Shown one piece after another: positions 7,270-19,024 of a stretch of 64,000 bases of DNA (its first letter is position 1; each line of letters begins with the position of its first letter). The stretch is from JAVBMP01 sp031552195. GTDB taxonomy: Bacteria; Desulfobacterota; Desulfovibrionia; Desulfovibrionales; Desulfovibrionaceae. The stretch is from NCBI GenBank assembly GCA_031552195.1, contig JAVBMT010000017.1:1-64000 (forward strand), given 5' to 3'. The notes under the pieces were generated by a model. That model was given only the letters and a program-made list of their open reading frames with translations, was not told the DNA's origin and did no database searches. The position numbers and the translations under genes are program-made.

Positions 7270-7342
7270 AGTGTCACATGGAGAACTAGTGTAGATGGCA
7301 AGCAGAAAATGCGTAGAAAATGCAATTATTGTATATGTAAAA

Positions 7343-8176
7343 TCAAGATGTTATCTTGTGGTATGTTTGCCGAACGTAATGTCCTTTTTGCCGGACGCGC
7401 TCATACTCATTTTTTGCGTCCAGTTCACGGCTACTTTTTCGAGGAGGGGAAAGCGGTATAATCAACTCGCCCATATCGTGGTCGGTAATTTGCCCAGGAA
7501 ATCTTTCGTCCGCAATTCTGGCAAATTCTGGAGCGGTGATGCCGCATTTAGCCAGTGCGTCACGATAATTGGGCAACACGCTATTCCGCATAAACTCTGT
7601 GGAGAAAAAGTTTTCTTTCAGCCGAGGCTCCAGCCATAAATCATCCATCGGTAATTCCCAACCCAAACGGCTGTTGCTCAGTGTTGATGGCGTATGGCTG
7701 CACACATCGACCGTACTTGCGTAGAAAAGGTCTCTTGCGTTTTCGGCGTCAAAGTTTTTGTCTGTACGCTTGCTGGCAAACTCAGAGAGCACATAGGCGA
7801 TTTGCGGAGCAATTTTAGGCAAGGAGTCAGGAGCGCAGAAATCATATGTCAGTGCCCTTTCTGGCGGAAGAACAGATACGCTTTTTATATACGGTTCAAG
7901 TTTCAATATATTCTTAGCTTCAAAGATTATGCGGGAAAAATTTTCACAAATATAGTCATGGGTCATATGCCCTACAGGGAAGGAAAACGCGTCTATTTTT
8001 TCTTTACCATCTACCGTGACTATTTGTTTTACAATGTAGGTTTTCAGTCTTTTGTGCATGATTTCGTGGGGTAGGTGGATATAAACGCAACAAGGATATT
8101 TCAAAAGATACTCAGAAAGAAAAATGACCTCATTTTTGTCATAGAATTCATTTTTTGGAGTTCCAGGCTTTCCCAT
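7343..8176 (-). CDS. Hypothetical protein downstream of integrase
   Basis: A 277-residue, probably cytoplasmic protein with no family I recognise. It has a mixed composition, a His-rich patch (CVYIHLPHEIMHKRLKTYIV, residues about 31-50) and a basic, charged C-terminus. AGGAG lies six bases before the ATG, inside the integrase stop region, and only three bases separate the two genes, so it is co-translated with the integrase. It is more AT-rich than its neighbours. It is cargo or a recombination accessory; no motif settles this. Confidence 0.55.
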   Translation of the reverse strand: MGKPGTPKNEFYDKNEVIFLSEYLLKYPCCVYIHLPHEIMHKRLKTYIVKQIVTVDGKEKIDAFSFPVGHMTHDYICENFSRIIFEAKNILKLEPYIKSVSVLPPERALTYDFCAPDSLPKIAPQIAYVLSEFASKRTDKNFDAENARDLFYASTVDVCSHTPSTLSNSRLGWELPMDDLWLEPRLKENFFSTEFMRNSVLPNYRDALAKCGITAPEFARIADERFPGQITDHDMGELIIPLSPPRKSSRELDAKNEYERVRQKGHYVRQTYHKITS

Positions 8177-8179
8177 GTG

Positions 8180-9349
8180 CTACTCCTGGCGAAGTTTGTC
8201 GAGGTAGTCAGCCCATTGTTGAAGCATATCCCGGCGTTCAACCAAGTACTCGGCTCGGTTGTAAACTTTGCGGACGCTATTTGTTTCTTCGTGGGCAAGC
8301 TGTTTTTCAACCACTTCACCCCGAAAGCCCATTTCATTGAGGCGGGTAGAGGCCATGCTGCGAAAGCCGTGGCCGGTCATTTCGTCACTGGAAAAACCCA
8401 TATAGCGCAGGGCTGCGTTGACGGTATTTTCCGACATGATGCGATTTTCCGAGCGGCGGCCGGGAAGCACAAACCGGCAATGCCCCGTGACTTCTTTCAG
8501 CTTCAAAAATATTTCCAGGGCTTGCCGGGAGAGGGGCACAAGGTGGTCGCGCCGCAGCTTGGTATGTTCGGCGGGAACGCACCACAGCTTTTGTTCGAAA
8601 TCAAATTCGCTCCATTCCGCTTGCCTGAGTTCGCCGGTTCTTACCATGCAGAGAGGGAGTAGTTTCAAGGCGCTTTGGGTTTTGAAATCACCATCGTAAG
8701 CATCAATGGCTTTCAACAGGCGGGAGATATCCTTGGGGTTGACCAGCGCCGCCATAGGCTTGTGCCTATGGGACGGCAGCGCCTTACTCAGGCCGGTGCA
8801 GGGATTGACGCTGATATATCCACAGATAACGGCGTGTTGAAAAATCCTCCCGCAGATGCCAAGGATGAGATGAGCCATGTATACGGTTATGGAGTCTTTG
8901 ATGGTGTTGGCAAAAGCCATCATGTCCGGCGGGGCCAGAGAATCAATAGGGCGTTTGCCAATGCGCGGAAAAATGAGGCGTTCAATTCGGGAGATAGTGG
9001 CGATGCGGTGGTTTTCCGACCACGCTCCCTGTTCTTTGGTTAGCCATTCTCGCCCAATGTCTTCAAAAGTTCGCGCTCGCGCCTCAGTGCGGCGGCGTTC
9101 TACCGACGGGTCACGGCCCTCTCGGAGAGTTTTGCGGTGTTTGAGGGTTTCTATCCGCGCATCCTCAAGTGTAACCTCAGGGTAGATACCGAGGCTGATA
9201 CGTTTTTCAACGCCATCCACCCGGTATTTCAGTCTCCACTTTTTCGTGCCGTTGGGGGCAACCTCAATATACAGGCCACCGCCGTCGAAACGGCGTATGG
9301 GCTTGGGGCCAGGCTTTAAGGCCTTAATTCCGGTATCGGTTAATGACAT
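8180..9349 (-). CDS. P4-type tyrosine integrase
   Basis: This 389-residue site-specific recombinase has an N-terminal arm-binding DUF4102 domain (LTDTGIKALKPGPKPIRRFD) and a C-terminal phage-integrase domain. Catalytic residues are visible: Arg in MVRTGELRQAEW, HGFR in GHGFRSMAS, His in LAHEET and the Tyr nucleophile in VRKVYNRAEY. The ATG at 9349 is chosen because AGGAGGTG precedes it; a GTG three codons earlier overlaps that site. It lies just downstream of tRNA-Leu(CAG), the typical attachment target for this class, and marks the right edge of the element. Confidence 0.92.
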   Translation of the reverse strand: MSLTDTGIKALKPGPKPIRRFDGGGLYIEVAPNGTKKWRLKYRVDGVEKRISLGIYPEVTLEDARIETLKHRKTLREGRDPSVERRRTEARARTFEDIGREWLTKEQGAWSENHRIATISRIERLIFPRIGKRPIDSLAPPDMMAFANTIKDSITVYMAHLILGICGRIFQHAVICGYISVNPCTGLSKALPSHRHKPMAALVNPKDISRLLKAIDAYDGDFKTQSALKLLPLCMVRTGELRQAEWSEFDFEQKLWCVPAEHTKLRRDHLVPLSRQALEIFLKLKEVTGHCRFVLPGRRSENRIMSENTVNAALRYMGFSSDEMTGHGFRSMASTRLNEMGFRGEVVEKQLAHEETNSVRKVYNRAEYLVERRDMLQQWADYLDKLRQE

Positions 9350-9445
9350 TGGGGGCACCTCCTTCTGTCTATTTTCACCATGCCCCCAACGGTGCCCCCA
9401 AAACTACCGGGTGTCAACGTATCCAAACGAACTATAGCGAACCTT

Positions 9446-9491
9446 AAAAACGGAGAAAGTCCGCTTGGCTCTAAGCCTAACGGACTTTCTC
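9446..9491 (-). terminator. Terminator after tRNA-Leu(CAG)
   Basis: An 11-base stem (GAGAAAGTCCG with CGGACTTTCTC, 9453-9491) with an inner T/G/C stem is followed on the minus strand by CGTTTTT. It sits about 20 bases past the tRNA 3' end and separates it from the integrase. Confidence 0.75.
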
Positions 9492-9512
9492 GAACTACTT
9501 TGAAATCTTTGA

Positions 9513-9599
9513 TGGTGCCGAAGGGGAGACTCGAACTCCCATGCCCTTGCGAGCACTAGACCCTGAACCTAGCGTGTCTACCAATTCCACCACTTCGGC
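9513..9599 (-). tRNA. tRNA-Leu (CAG), element attachment site
   Basis: An 87-base type II tRNA with acceptor arms GCCGAAG/CTTCGGC, encoded CCA and a long variable arm. The anticodon stem CTAGG/TCTAG encloses loop TTCAGGG, giving anticodon CAG. Its 3' half adjoins the integrase and is the probable core of the attachment site. The gene is reconstituted and intact. No second copy of the 3' end is visible, so the far end of the element lies left of the window. Confidence 0.95.
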
Positions 9600-9610
9600 G
9601 TCGAGGAGTT

Positions 9611-9639
9611 TATATACGCGCATGGCAATGGCTTGGCAA
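9611..9639 (-). promoter_or_regulatory. Sigma-70 promoter of tRNA-Leu(CAG)
   Basis: On the minus strand TTGCCA (9639-9634), a 17-base spacer and TATATA (9616-9611) lie 12 bases before the tRNA. Confidence 0.65.
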
Positions 9640-9664
9640 GCATTTTTTTATGCCGGGGCGAATT

Positions 9665-11002
9665 TTATTTGGCGTTTTTTTCCGCCTTTTTCCCGTTTGT
9701 TTTTCCGTTGCCCGAGGTTAGCCATTGTATCAGTTTTTCCTGCTCGGAATCGGTCAGCATAAGCTGTGAAACCTGGCAAAGCTCCTGCGCGTATTTCAAA
9801 AATCCCTGTCTGGTCTTTTCAACGTTCAGCCCTGGGTTGTCTTTCAAGGTGCAGCCGCCGCGCGTTATGCCGGTAAGAATGGCATTGATCTGCGCGCGCC
9901 CGACCGGCAGCCCTTCGTCAATGCATTCTTCATAAATATGCTTGCTGCTCTCGGAGAGCAAAAAGCCGTGCGCCAGGATTTCATCGACAATAATCTTGTG
10001 TATGCTCTCATAGTGTTCCGGTTTGAGCAGGGGCAGTTCCGTAATGTGGTGCACCTTCAAGGCCAGGGCGTAGAGTTCCGGGTGCTTGAGCTTGAAGTCG
10101 CTATGCGCGCAGCCTTCTTCCGGGCAGGTATGGCGTGAGGGATCGTAGACGAAGCCCTGGCCGGAGGGGGAGAATTCAAGCGGAGACAGGTCCAGCGAGG
10201 CAACGAAGTCACGCACCCGGCCAAAACCCAGCCAGTCGTTTCCGGTTTCCATCTCGCTTTGCAATACCTGAGAGATGGAAGGAAGCGGAACCGGAGCGTT
10301 CGATTCCGCCACCAGGTTCTTGATGCAGTCAATAGCTTTGGCCTTCTTGTCAGGCGCAATGTTCGAGGCCGCGCTTTTTGTGCGGCAGCGATTTTCGCTC
10401 CGCCCTTCCGCATAGTCTCCGGCACGTCCTTCACGGCCGTCTTCCTGGCGCTGTTCCGGCGTGTCTTCAAGCGCCTGCGATATAAACCAGTCTTCTCTTA
10501 TCCGCCAGGAGCTGGCGGCGGCATACGCCGGAGAAGTGTAGCCCACGGAAAGCACCAGGGTGCGGCGGGCATGTTCCTGCAAGCGTATCAAAAGCGGGGT
10601 GAAGTCAGCGTCGCCGGAAAGGATGATGAATTCGTCAAAACGGGTGGAATGGGCCAGGGCGTCCATGCAGTCCATCACCAGGTGAATGTCGGCGCTTGTT
10701 TTGCCTTGGTTGGTAAGGGGCGGGCAATCCACCACCTGAAAGGCGGCTCTTATGAAATAGGGGCGGTATTCATGGTAACGGTGCGGGTTAAGGTAGCAGC
10801 AGCGTTTCAAAATACGGCGGCGTACGCCGTCTCCGTAAAGCATGCGCAGGGCGTGCCCTTCTATCCAGCGCATCCAGCGTTGCGGGTTGGTGGCGAAAGC
10901 ATGTGCAAGGTCTGGACCGAGTTCATAAAGGCGCGTAAAAATATTATCGAAATCAACATATAACGCGCTGTAAATTTCTTCGTAAGAACTGAACTTGGCC
11001 AT
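9665..11002 (-). CDS. NYN-domain protein with C-terminal OST-HTH-like region
   Basis: The 445-residue protein opens with a NYN (PIN-like, LabA/DUF88) nuclease domain: YVDFDNI near residue 16, GKTSADIHLVMDCMDAL and ILSGDADFTPLL provide the conserved acidic residues for metal-dependent RNA cleavage. Residues about 221-300 (AIDCIKNLVAESNAPVPLPS, then GFGRVRDFV) resemble an OST-HTH/LOTUS RNA-binding module, and a lysine-rich tail ends the protein. It probably processes or degrades RNA; the substrate is unknown. It lies 10 bases downstream of uvrA in the same direction and may share its transcript. Confidence 0.8.
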   Translation of the reverse strand: MAKFSSYEEIYSALYVDFDNIFTRLYELGPDLAHAFATNPQRWMRWIEGHALRMLYGDGVRRRILKRCCYLNPHRYHEYRPYFIRAAFQVVDCPPLTNQGKTSADIHLVMDCMDALAHSTRFDEFIILSGDADFTPLLIRLQEHARRTLVLSVGYTSPAYAAASSWRIREDWFISQALEDTPEQRQEDGREGRAGDYAEGRSENRCRTKSAASNIAPDKKAKAIDCIKNLVAESNAPVPLPSISQVLQSEMETGNDWLGFGRVRDFVASLDLSPLEFSPSGQGFVYDPSRHTCPEEGCAHSDFKLKHPELYALALKVHHITELPLLKPEHYESIHKIIVDEILAHGFLLSESSKHIYEECIDEGLPVGRAQINAILTGITRGGCTLKDNPGLNVEKTRQGFLKYAQELCQVSQLMLTDSEQEKLIQWLTSGNGKTNGKKAEKNAK

Positions 11003-11012
11003 AACTATCTCC

Positions 11013-13937
<2,925 letters not shown>

Positions 13938-14095
13938 AGAATATAAAAATAATAAATTAAATTGTTATAAAGCTGAATGTGAAAGAGGCCGGAAACCCAC
14001 CTACCTTTATATCCATACAACATAATTAAAAAAAGACAACAATATTTTTTATATTAGCATAGGAAGGACCTTATGCGAAACCGCTTTAAAATACA

Positions 14096-14136
14096 AAAAG
14101 CGGCTACATTCTCATGTAACCGCTTTTGATTTTTTT
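14096..14136 (-). terminator. Terminator hairpin after tRNA-Pro
   Basis: AAAGCGG..TACAT and ATGTA..CCGCTTT (14097-14127) form a near-perfect stem with a TCTC loop. A-rich and T-rich flanks on both sides could let it work in either direction; it follows tRNA-Pro on the minus strand. Confidence 0.65.
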
Positions 14137-14212
14137 GGTCGGAGCGAGAGGATTCGAACCTCCGGCATCCTGCTCCCAAAGCAGGCGCGCTACCAAGCTG
14201 CGCCACGCTCCG
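14136..14212 (-). tRNA. tRNA-Pro (TGG)
   Basis: A 77-base tRNA with acceptor arms CGGAGCG/CGCTCCG, encoded CCA, T-arm GTTCGAATC and anticodon stem CCTGC/GCAGG around TTTGGGA. That loop gives anticodon TGG with the G37 typical of proline tRNAs. A weak minus-strand promoter (TTGCCT, 17 bases, TAGGTA) lies upstream. Confidence 0.95.
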
Positions 14213-14277
14213 CTTTTAGTATGAAGATGCGATACCTAATCCAAAAACCAAAAATAGGCAACTAAAATTCAAAACGG

Positions 14278-15342
14278 TCAGAAGTTTATTATTACTTGTT
14301 CAGATTGCCCTTCAGGCAGCATTTCAATATGCCCTATCAGCCATGCGTCCTGCTGCAGGGCCTTCATGCGTGACAACACCTCTTCGGCCAGCTCCTGCTT
14401 GACTACCAGAACATAGCCTATGCCGCAGTTGAATATTTGCAAAAGTTCCGGCCAGCTCAGGCCTCCTTCTTTATGCAGCCAGTCGAACACCGCCGGGCGT
14501 CGCCAGGAATTGAAGTCTATAACCGCCGCAACGCTCGAAGGCAGCGCGCGCGGAATGTTGTCGTAAAAACCGCCGCCTGTGATATGCACCATGCCGTTAA
14601 TAGGAAAGTCGCGCATGATGTTGCGTATCACTTCGACATAAATTGCGGTTGGGGCGAGCATGACCTCTTTCACGCTGAGGTCGGAGCCGGGGAATTGGTC
14701 GTCGCCGGAAAGGCCGCTTTTTTCCAGCACCTTGCGGGCGAGGGAATAGCCGTTTGAATGCAGGCCTGTGGAGGCAAGGCCGATAACCGCGTCTTTAACG
14801 GAAATAGTGGAGCCGTCGACTATTTCGTTGTCATCAACCAGGCCGACGCAAAAACCGGCCAGGTCATATTCTCCGTCAGCGTACATGCCGGGCATCTCGG
14901 CTGTTTCACCGCCCAAAAGGGCGCAATTGGCCAGGCGACAGCCTTCGGCTATTCCGGACACGACCTGGGCGGCGGTATCGACATCCAGCCGGCCTGTGGC
15001 GAAATAGTCAAGGAAAAACAGGGGGCGCGCGCCTTGAACCAGAATATCGTTAACGCTCATGGCCACGAGGTCTATGCCGATAGTGGCGTGGTGGTTGTAA
15101 GCGAAAGCCAGTTTCAGCTTTGTGCCCACGCCGTCGGTCGAGGCCACCAGAACAGGGCTTTGCATGTTTCCGATATCTGGCTTGAACAGGCCGCCAAAGC
15201 CGCCTATTTCGGAAAGCACTCCCTGGGTGCGCGTTTGCGCGACGATGCCTTTTATCCGGTCCACCAGCGCATTTCCGGCATTGATATTTACTCCGGATTG
15301 GGTATATGCTTTAGACCGGTCAGGCGTTTTGGGGGCTGACAT
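14278..15342 (-). CDS. purM: Phosphoribosylformylglycinamidine cyclo-ligase
   Basis: PurM makes aminoimidazole ribonucleotide from FGAM and ATP, the fifth step of purine synthesis. The 354-residue length is normal. Signature segments appear in order: YTQSGVNINAGNALVDRI, GGFGGLF, STDGVGTKLKLAF, GIDLVAMSVNDI, LGGETAEMPGMYADGEYD, LASTGLHSNGYSLAR and HITGGGFYDNIPRALP. Its start lies 38 bases from the divergent gene at 15381, so the two promoters must overlap. The downstream neighbour is tRNA-Pro. Confidence 0.97.
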   Translation of the reverse strand: MSAPKTPDRSKAYTQSGVNINAGNALVDRIKGIVAQTRTQGVLSEIGGFGGLFKPDIGNMQSPVLVASTDGVGTKLKLAFAYNHHATIGIDLVAMSVNDILVQGARPLFFLDYFATGRLDVDTAAQVVSGIAEGCRLANCALLGGETAEMPGMYADGEYDLAGFCVGLVDDNEIVDGSTISVKDAVIGLASTGLHSNGYSLARKVLEKSGLSGDDQFPGSDLSVKEVMLAPTAIYVEVIRNIMRDFPINGMVHITGGGFYDNIPRALPSSVAAVIDFNSWRRPAVFDWLHKEGGLSWPELLQIFNCGIGYVLVVKQELAEEVLSRMKALQQDAWLIGHIEMLPEGQSEQVIINF

Positions 15343-15380
15343 TATGGCTCCTTGGTAAAAATCAAAAAAAGTGAAGAACG

Positions 15381-15743
15381 ATGTCTATAATAGGCTTTTT
15401 ACCAGACTTGCGCAAGAGCTTTTTGGCAAAAAACACGCTGCTTGCGGCGGCGCTTTATTTTATATTTTGCATGGTTATAATGGAATCAGGCTTTGAGCGC
15501 CTGGCCCTGGCCGAGGCCGTAATTACGCGGGAAAGCTCCCCGGACGGGCGGTCTGACAGCCTGATAGGCAACAGCACAAGAACCGAACCGGACAACGAAC
15601 TGTTTATGGGCCGCGACCCGGACAGCGGAGACGACGTTATTCACGCGCCTTCCAAAAAACCGGCCCAGACCGTTATGCCTGAAGAGTACCGCGATTACCT
15701 GCCGCAGATATATGTTCCCGTTGTTCCAGGCAAGGGCAGGTAA
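15381..15743 (+). CDS. Hypothetical membrane-anchored or exported protein
   Basis: A 120-residue protein with a hydrophobic segment at residues about 18-38 (LLAAALYFIFCMVIMESGF), preceded by Arg/Lys and followed by a polar, proline-rich tail ending in YLPQIYVPVVPGKGR. It may be an uncleaved signal anchor with a periplasmic tail. I do not recognise the family. GAAGAACG precedes the ATG. It is divergent from purM and ends seven bases before the convergent sulfatase gene. Confidence 0.6.
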   Translation: MSIIGFLPDLRKSFLAKNTLLAAALYFIFCMVIMESGFERLALAEAVITRESSPDGRSDSLIGNSTRTEPDNELFMGRDPDSGDDVIHAPSKKPAQTVMPEEYRDYLPQIYVPVVPGKGR

Positions 15744-15749
15744 TGAGGT

Positions 15750-17780
15750 TCAGCTCCCGCCGTTGCGGTTGTGGTAAAGCATATAGCGCGCGGCGTTGTC
15801 AAGGGCCAGCCCGAGCCTGCGCATCCGCCCGTAACGTTCAGGCTCTTCTTCCGCGTAATTTTTAGCGTTTTCGTCATCCAGCCGGTAAAGAAAGCTTTGC
15901 CCCAGCCGGTTGTCAAAAAAACAATAGCCGTCTTGCACAAGGTGGATTGGAACCCCGCTGTTCCCGCTGATCAGGACGGCCGCCTCCTCTTTCGTCTCTT
16001 TGCCGTAAATGCTCCGCCCCAAAGTGGTGTTGCGGTGTGGAACCCCGGCCAGGTCGGCCGCTGTGGCGAAAATGTCCGCGGTTCCGCAAGGGGTGTTGAA
16101 GTTGCCCTCCGTAACCAGCTTGTTTCCGCTTTCATCGCGCAACGACGGCGCGTGGATGAGCAGGGGCACATGCCAGCCTTCAAGCCCGGCCGCCTTGTAG
16201 GACGCGCTGGTGTTTTCCGAAGGGTCGTTCAGGCCGTGGTCGCCGAAAATAAAGAAAATAGTGTCGTCATACCATGGTTCCGCCTTGGCGAGCCGGAAAA
16301 ATTCAGACAGGGCGAAGTCGGCGAAGCGCATTGAATTGTACTCGTCTTCACCGGTGAACCCATAATTGGACAGTCCTTTCTCGCCAGGATCGGCCAGGGG
16401 AAAATTCTCTTCATCCGGTATGGTGTAAGGCCGGTGGTATCCGGCGGTCTGCACCACCGCCAGGAAAGGACGGCCGGAAGCGCGGTTCAGAACTTCGTGA
16501 GCCTCGCGGAACAGATCGGCGTCGGAAATTCCCCAGACGTCTACGTTCGGCGCTTTCCATGAACCTTCTTCCAGTATCTTCAGGCCGGTGACGTTGTGGG
16601 AGAGAACCGCCCGGATATTGGCCCAGCTGGTGCTTCCGCCGATCATGTAAAACTTGTCGTAGCCGTCAAAGTCGTTGGCAATTACTTTTTGATCCGTGAT
16701 GAAGGGATTGCGCGAGCCGGTGCTGCCCTCGGTCACGTCCGGTATGCCGGTAACAAGCGTGAAAACCGCCCTGGCCGTGGTGCGCGCGTTGGCGTAAAAT
16801 TGGTGGAACACCGCTGATTCTTTTCCGAGTTTCACGAGAAATGGCGTGGGGTCTGCCCCGGAGCCAAGTTTGTCCGGCGCGAATGACGTTTTAGGGTAGG
16901 CCAGTGATTCCATCACGATAATGACCACATTCGGGCGTTTTTCGCCAGGTTTCGGAGCGGACCCGCGTTTCCTGGCGAAATTCAGATTTTCCGGGTCCGG
17001 TTCGTCTACGCCCAGGAAAGCGGCCAGAAGGCCGTAATCCGCCTTCAGGGCTTTCAGGTCGTAGTTGGCCTTGTTTCCCGTAACAAAGGTGTCATATACG
17101 TTTTGCAGCGGGTTCAGGGCCAGTGCTATTACATGGCTGTCCGGAGAAAAATAGGCGTTGCTCCAGCGCAATGGGAAAAAATTGCTGCTTATCTGGCCGT
17201 AAACCGCCAGGGCGAAAAGCGTGAACCCGGCCAGCCAGGCGGAAACAAGGCGTTTTCTGGAAACGGGCGGCTCGAGGGGGCGGGCCGCTATACGGCGGAA
17301 AACGGCCGCGCAGGCGGCGCTAAGGGCGATAACGGCCAAGGCCAGAGGAATCACCGGGTAGCTTTGCCAAACCATCAGCAAGGCGTCTCCCGTATCTTGC
17401 AGAAGTTCAAACAAGGTGGAGTTGAGCCTCACGCCAAGGTACAGGTAAAAGCCCATATCCAGGGCGTAAACGGAGAAAAGCAGAAAAAAGAAGGCGAAGT
17501 AAACGCGCCCGACTAAAGCGGAGTGTTTTTGCATGCGCCGGAACAGGGCGGGAACCGAGAGGGCCGCGCCCAGCGGCAAGGTGAACAGGGCGGCTATTCT
17601 GGCGTCAAAACGCAGCCCGATGTAAAAACCTTTCCAGAACGCCGGGCTTAACGGTGCGTCGGCATGCTGAACCGTGGCGATAAACGCCCAGAAGGCCGCG
17701 CGGAAAAGGAAAAGAAGCAGAAAGGAAAAGCAAAAAAATAGCAGATAACTCTGCAAAGCTGTTTTTTTTCCTGTTTTCAT
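15750..17780 (-). CDS. LtaS/MdoB-like membrane sulfatase
   Basis: This 676-residue protein has about five N-terminal transmembrane helices (residues 10-230) and a periplasmic alkaline-phosphatase-fold domain. The domain opens with PNVVIIVMESLAYPKTSFAP, has the nucleophile region ARTTARAVFTLVTGIPDVTE, and ends with the metal ligands FFIFGDHGLND. Relatives transfer phosphoglycerol or phosphoethanolamine groups onto envelope glycans or lipids. The donor and acceptor cannot be read from sequence. It lies 116 bases downstream of the Smr gene in the same direction, possibly as the last gene of the hypA-hypB-smr group. Confidence 0.85.
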   Translation of the reverse strand: MKTGKKTALQSYLLFFCFSFLLLFLFRAAFWAFIATVQHADAPLSPAFWKGFYIGLRFDARIAALFTLPLGAALSVPALFRRMQKHSALVGRVYFAFFFLLFSVYALDMGFYLYLGVRLNSTLFELLQDTGDALLMVWQSYPVIPLALAVIALSAACAAVFRRIAARPLEPPVSRKRLVSAWLAGFTLFALAVYGQISSNFFPLRWSNAYFSPDSHVIALALNPLQNVYDTFVTGNKANYDLKALKADYGLLAAFLGVDEPDPENLNFARKRGSAPKPGEKRPNVVIIVMESLAYPKTSFAPDKLGSGADPTPFLVKLGKESAVFHQFYANARTTARAVFTLVTGIPDVTEGSTGSRNPFITDQKVIANDFDGYDKFYMIGGSTSWANIRAVLSHNVTGLKILEEGSWKAPNVDVWGISDADLFREAHEVLNRASGRPFLAVVQTAGYHRPYTIPDEENFPLADPGEKGLSNYGFTGEDEYNSMRFADFALSEFFRLAKAEPWYDDTIFFIFGDHGLNDPSENTSASYKAAGLEGWHVPLLIHAPSLRDESGNKLVTEGNFNTPCGTADIFATAADLAGVPHRNTTLGRSIYGKETKEEAAVLISGNSGVPIHLVQDGYCFFDNRLGQSFLYRLDDENAKNYAEEEPERYGRMRRLGLALDNAARYMLYHNRNGGS

Positions 17781-17896
17781 TGCGATACGCTTTCGATCAT
17801 TTTAGCTTTAAAATTTTATTTTTTACCGCTGCGCGTCTTGCCTCGGGGCAAATTGCCGCCCGCCCGGCGTTTTCAGGCGCGCTCCGCCAAGCGGAC

Positions 17897-19021
17897 TTAC
17901 AGCAATTCATCGTCGGACGGAATCCTGTCCCAGTGAATCTTGCCGTGGTTTTTCTTATATTTGCGCAAGGCCACGTAAACGGCTCCGGCCCCTCCGTCGC
18001 AGGGCTGGGCGGTGCAGAAAGCCAGCACTACGCGCTTGAACGGTTCTCTGGTAAGCCAAAGCTGGAGTTGCTCGCGCAGCACCCCGATGCCGTCAGGCGA
18101 ATTGCGCCCGCGCCCGGTAATGATTGTGACCGCGCGCATGCCGCGCTGGTAGGCGTCGCGTATGAACCAGACAAGGCCGTTATAAGCCTGAACGGAATTG
18201 AGGCCGTGCAGGTCGATGTGGGCTTCCGGGCTGTACTGCCCGGCTTTCAGTTTTCCCATTACCATGGGGTCAAGCCCGAGCACATGCCCCTGGATGTACT
18301 CTTTGGTAAACTCCAGCGCAAACTCCAGCTTGCCGTTCAAAATATCGGCAAGGGCCTCGTTCGGATCGGCCTGTTCCTTGCGGGGGCGTTCCAGAATGGC
18401 GGATGGCTTGTTCACGTCCCTTCCGCCGGCCGTGACAGGGCACACCCCCTGCATGGCCCTCGCGAACAGCTCCATTTCCCTTTCCGAAGCGCTGGCCTCT
18501 TTCGGCCCGGAGGCTTGTTCTTCTTGCAGCCAGGCCTGTTCCAAATATTTGAGGGAACGCCGCTCCCCGGCTTGATTTTTTAAAAAGCCCGCTTCGTCTG
18601 CAGGGTGGTTAACGGCGGCGGAGCGAGGTTCATGATGTTTGCGCGGCTGCGGTCCGCCAGGGGGCGGAGGCGCTGCCGGGTTGCCGGCCTGGGCCTGAAT
18701 CAGGGCGGCGAAAGAATCGCCGTCGCCTGAAGTTTCCGTCCGTTTTTTTTCAACGGGCCTGTGTTCGTGCCTTTTGCCGTGCCGCTGCATGTCCTGGGGG
18801 GAAACGTTGCGCACGGCCTCCGCGAACAGAAGCGCGTCTTCCCGTTCGTCTTCCGGGACGTTGCCCTGGGCGGCTTTGGTCCGGCCGAAAATTTTTCGGG
18901 GCTTGGGCTGCTCTTGCACGGGCGCGGGCAAAGATTTGTTTTTTGCCGCGCCGTCCTTTCCGTTTTCAGGCGGCAGCCGCTTGCCAAGGTTTTTGAACGG
19001 ATTGTTAAAATCGTCGTTCAT
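17897..19021 (-). CDS. Smr-domain protein
   Basis: The 374-residue protein ends in an Smr domain (AHIDLHGLNSVQAYNGLVWF near residue 265, then TIITGRGRNSPDGIGVLREQ), which in relatives is a DNA- or RNA-nicking endonuclease related to the MutS2 tail. The first 240 residues are charged, proline-rich and probably disordered. Its ATG lies three bases after the hypB stop, so the two are likely co-translated; there is no obvious functional link to hydrogenase maturation. Confidence 0.85.
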   Translation of the reverse strand: MNDDFNNPFKNLGKRLPPENGKDGAAKNKSLPAPVQEQPKPRKIFGRTKAAQGNVPEDEREDALLFAEAVRNVSPQDMQRHGKRHEHRPVEKKRTETSGDGDSFAALIQAQAGNPAAPPPPGGPQPRKHHEPRSAAVNHPADEAGFLKNQAGERRSLKYLEQAWLQEEQASGPKEASASEREMELFARAMQGVCPVTAGGRDVNKPSAILERPRKEQADPNEALADILNGKLEFALEFTKEYIQGHVLGLDPMVMGKLKAGQYSPEAHIDLHGLNSVQAYNGLVWFIRDAYQRGMRAVTIITGRGRNSPDGIGVLREQLQLWLTREPFKRVVLAFCTAQPCDGGAGAVYVALRKYKKNHGKIHWDRIPSDDELL

Positions 19022-19024
19022 TTT

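Noticed and set aside
1..9512. Prophage
   Set aside because: The integrase and AlpA genes occur in phages, but no structural phage genes are present; relaxase and EexN favour a mobilizable element.
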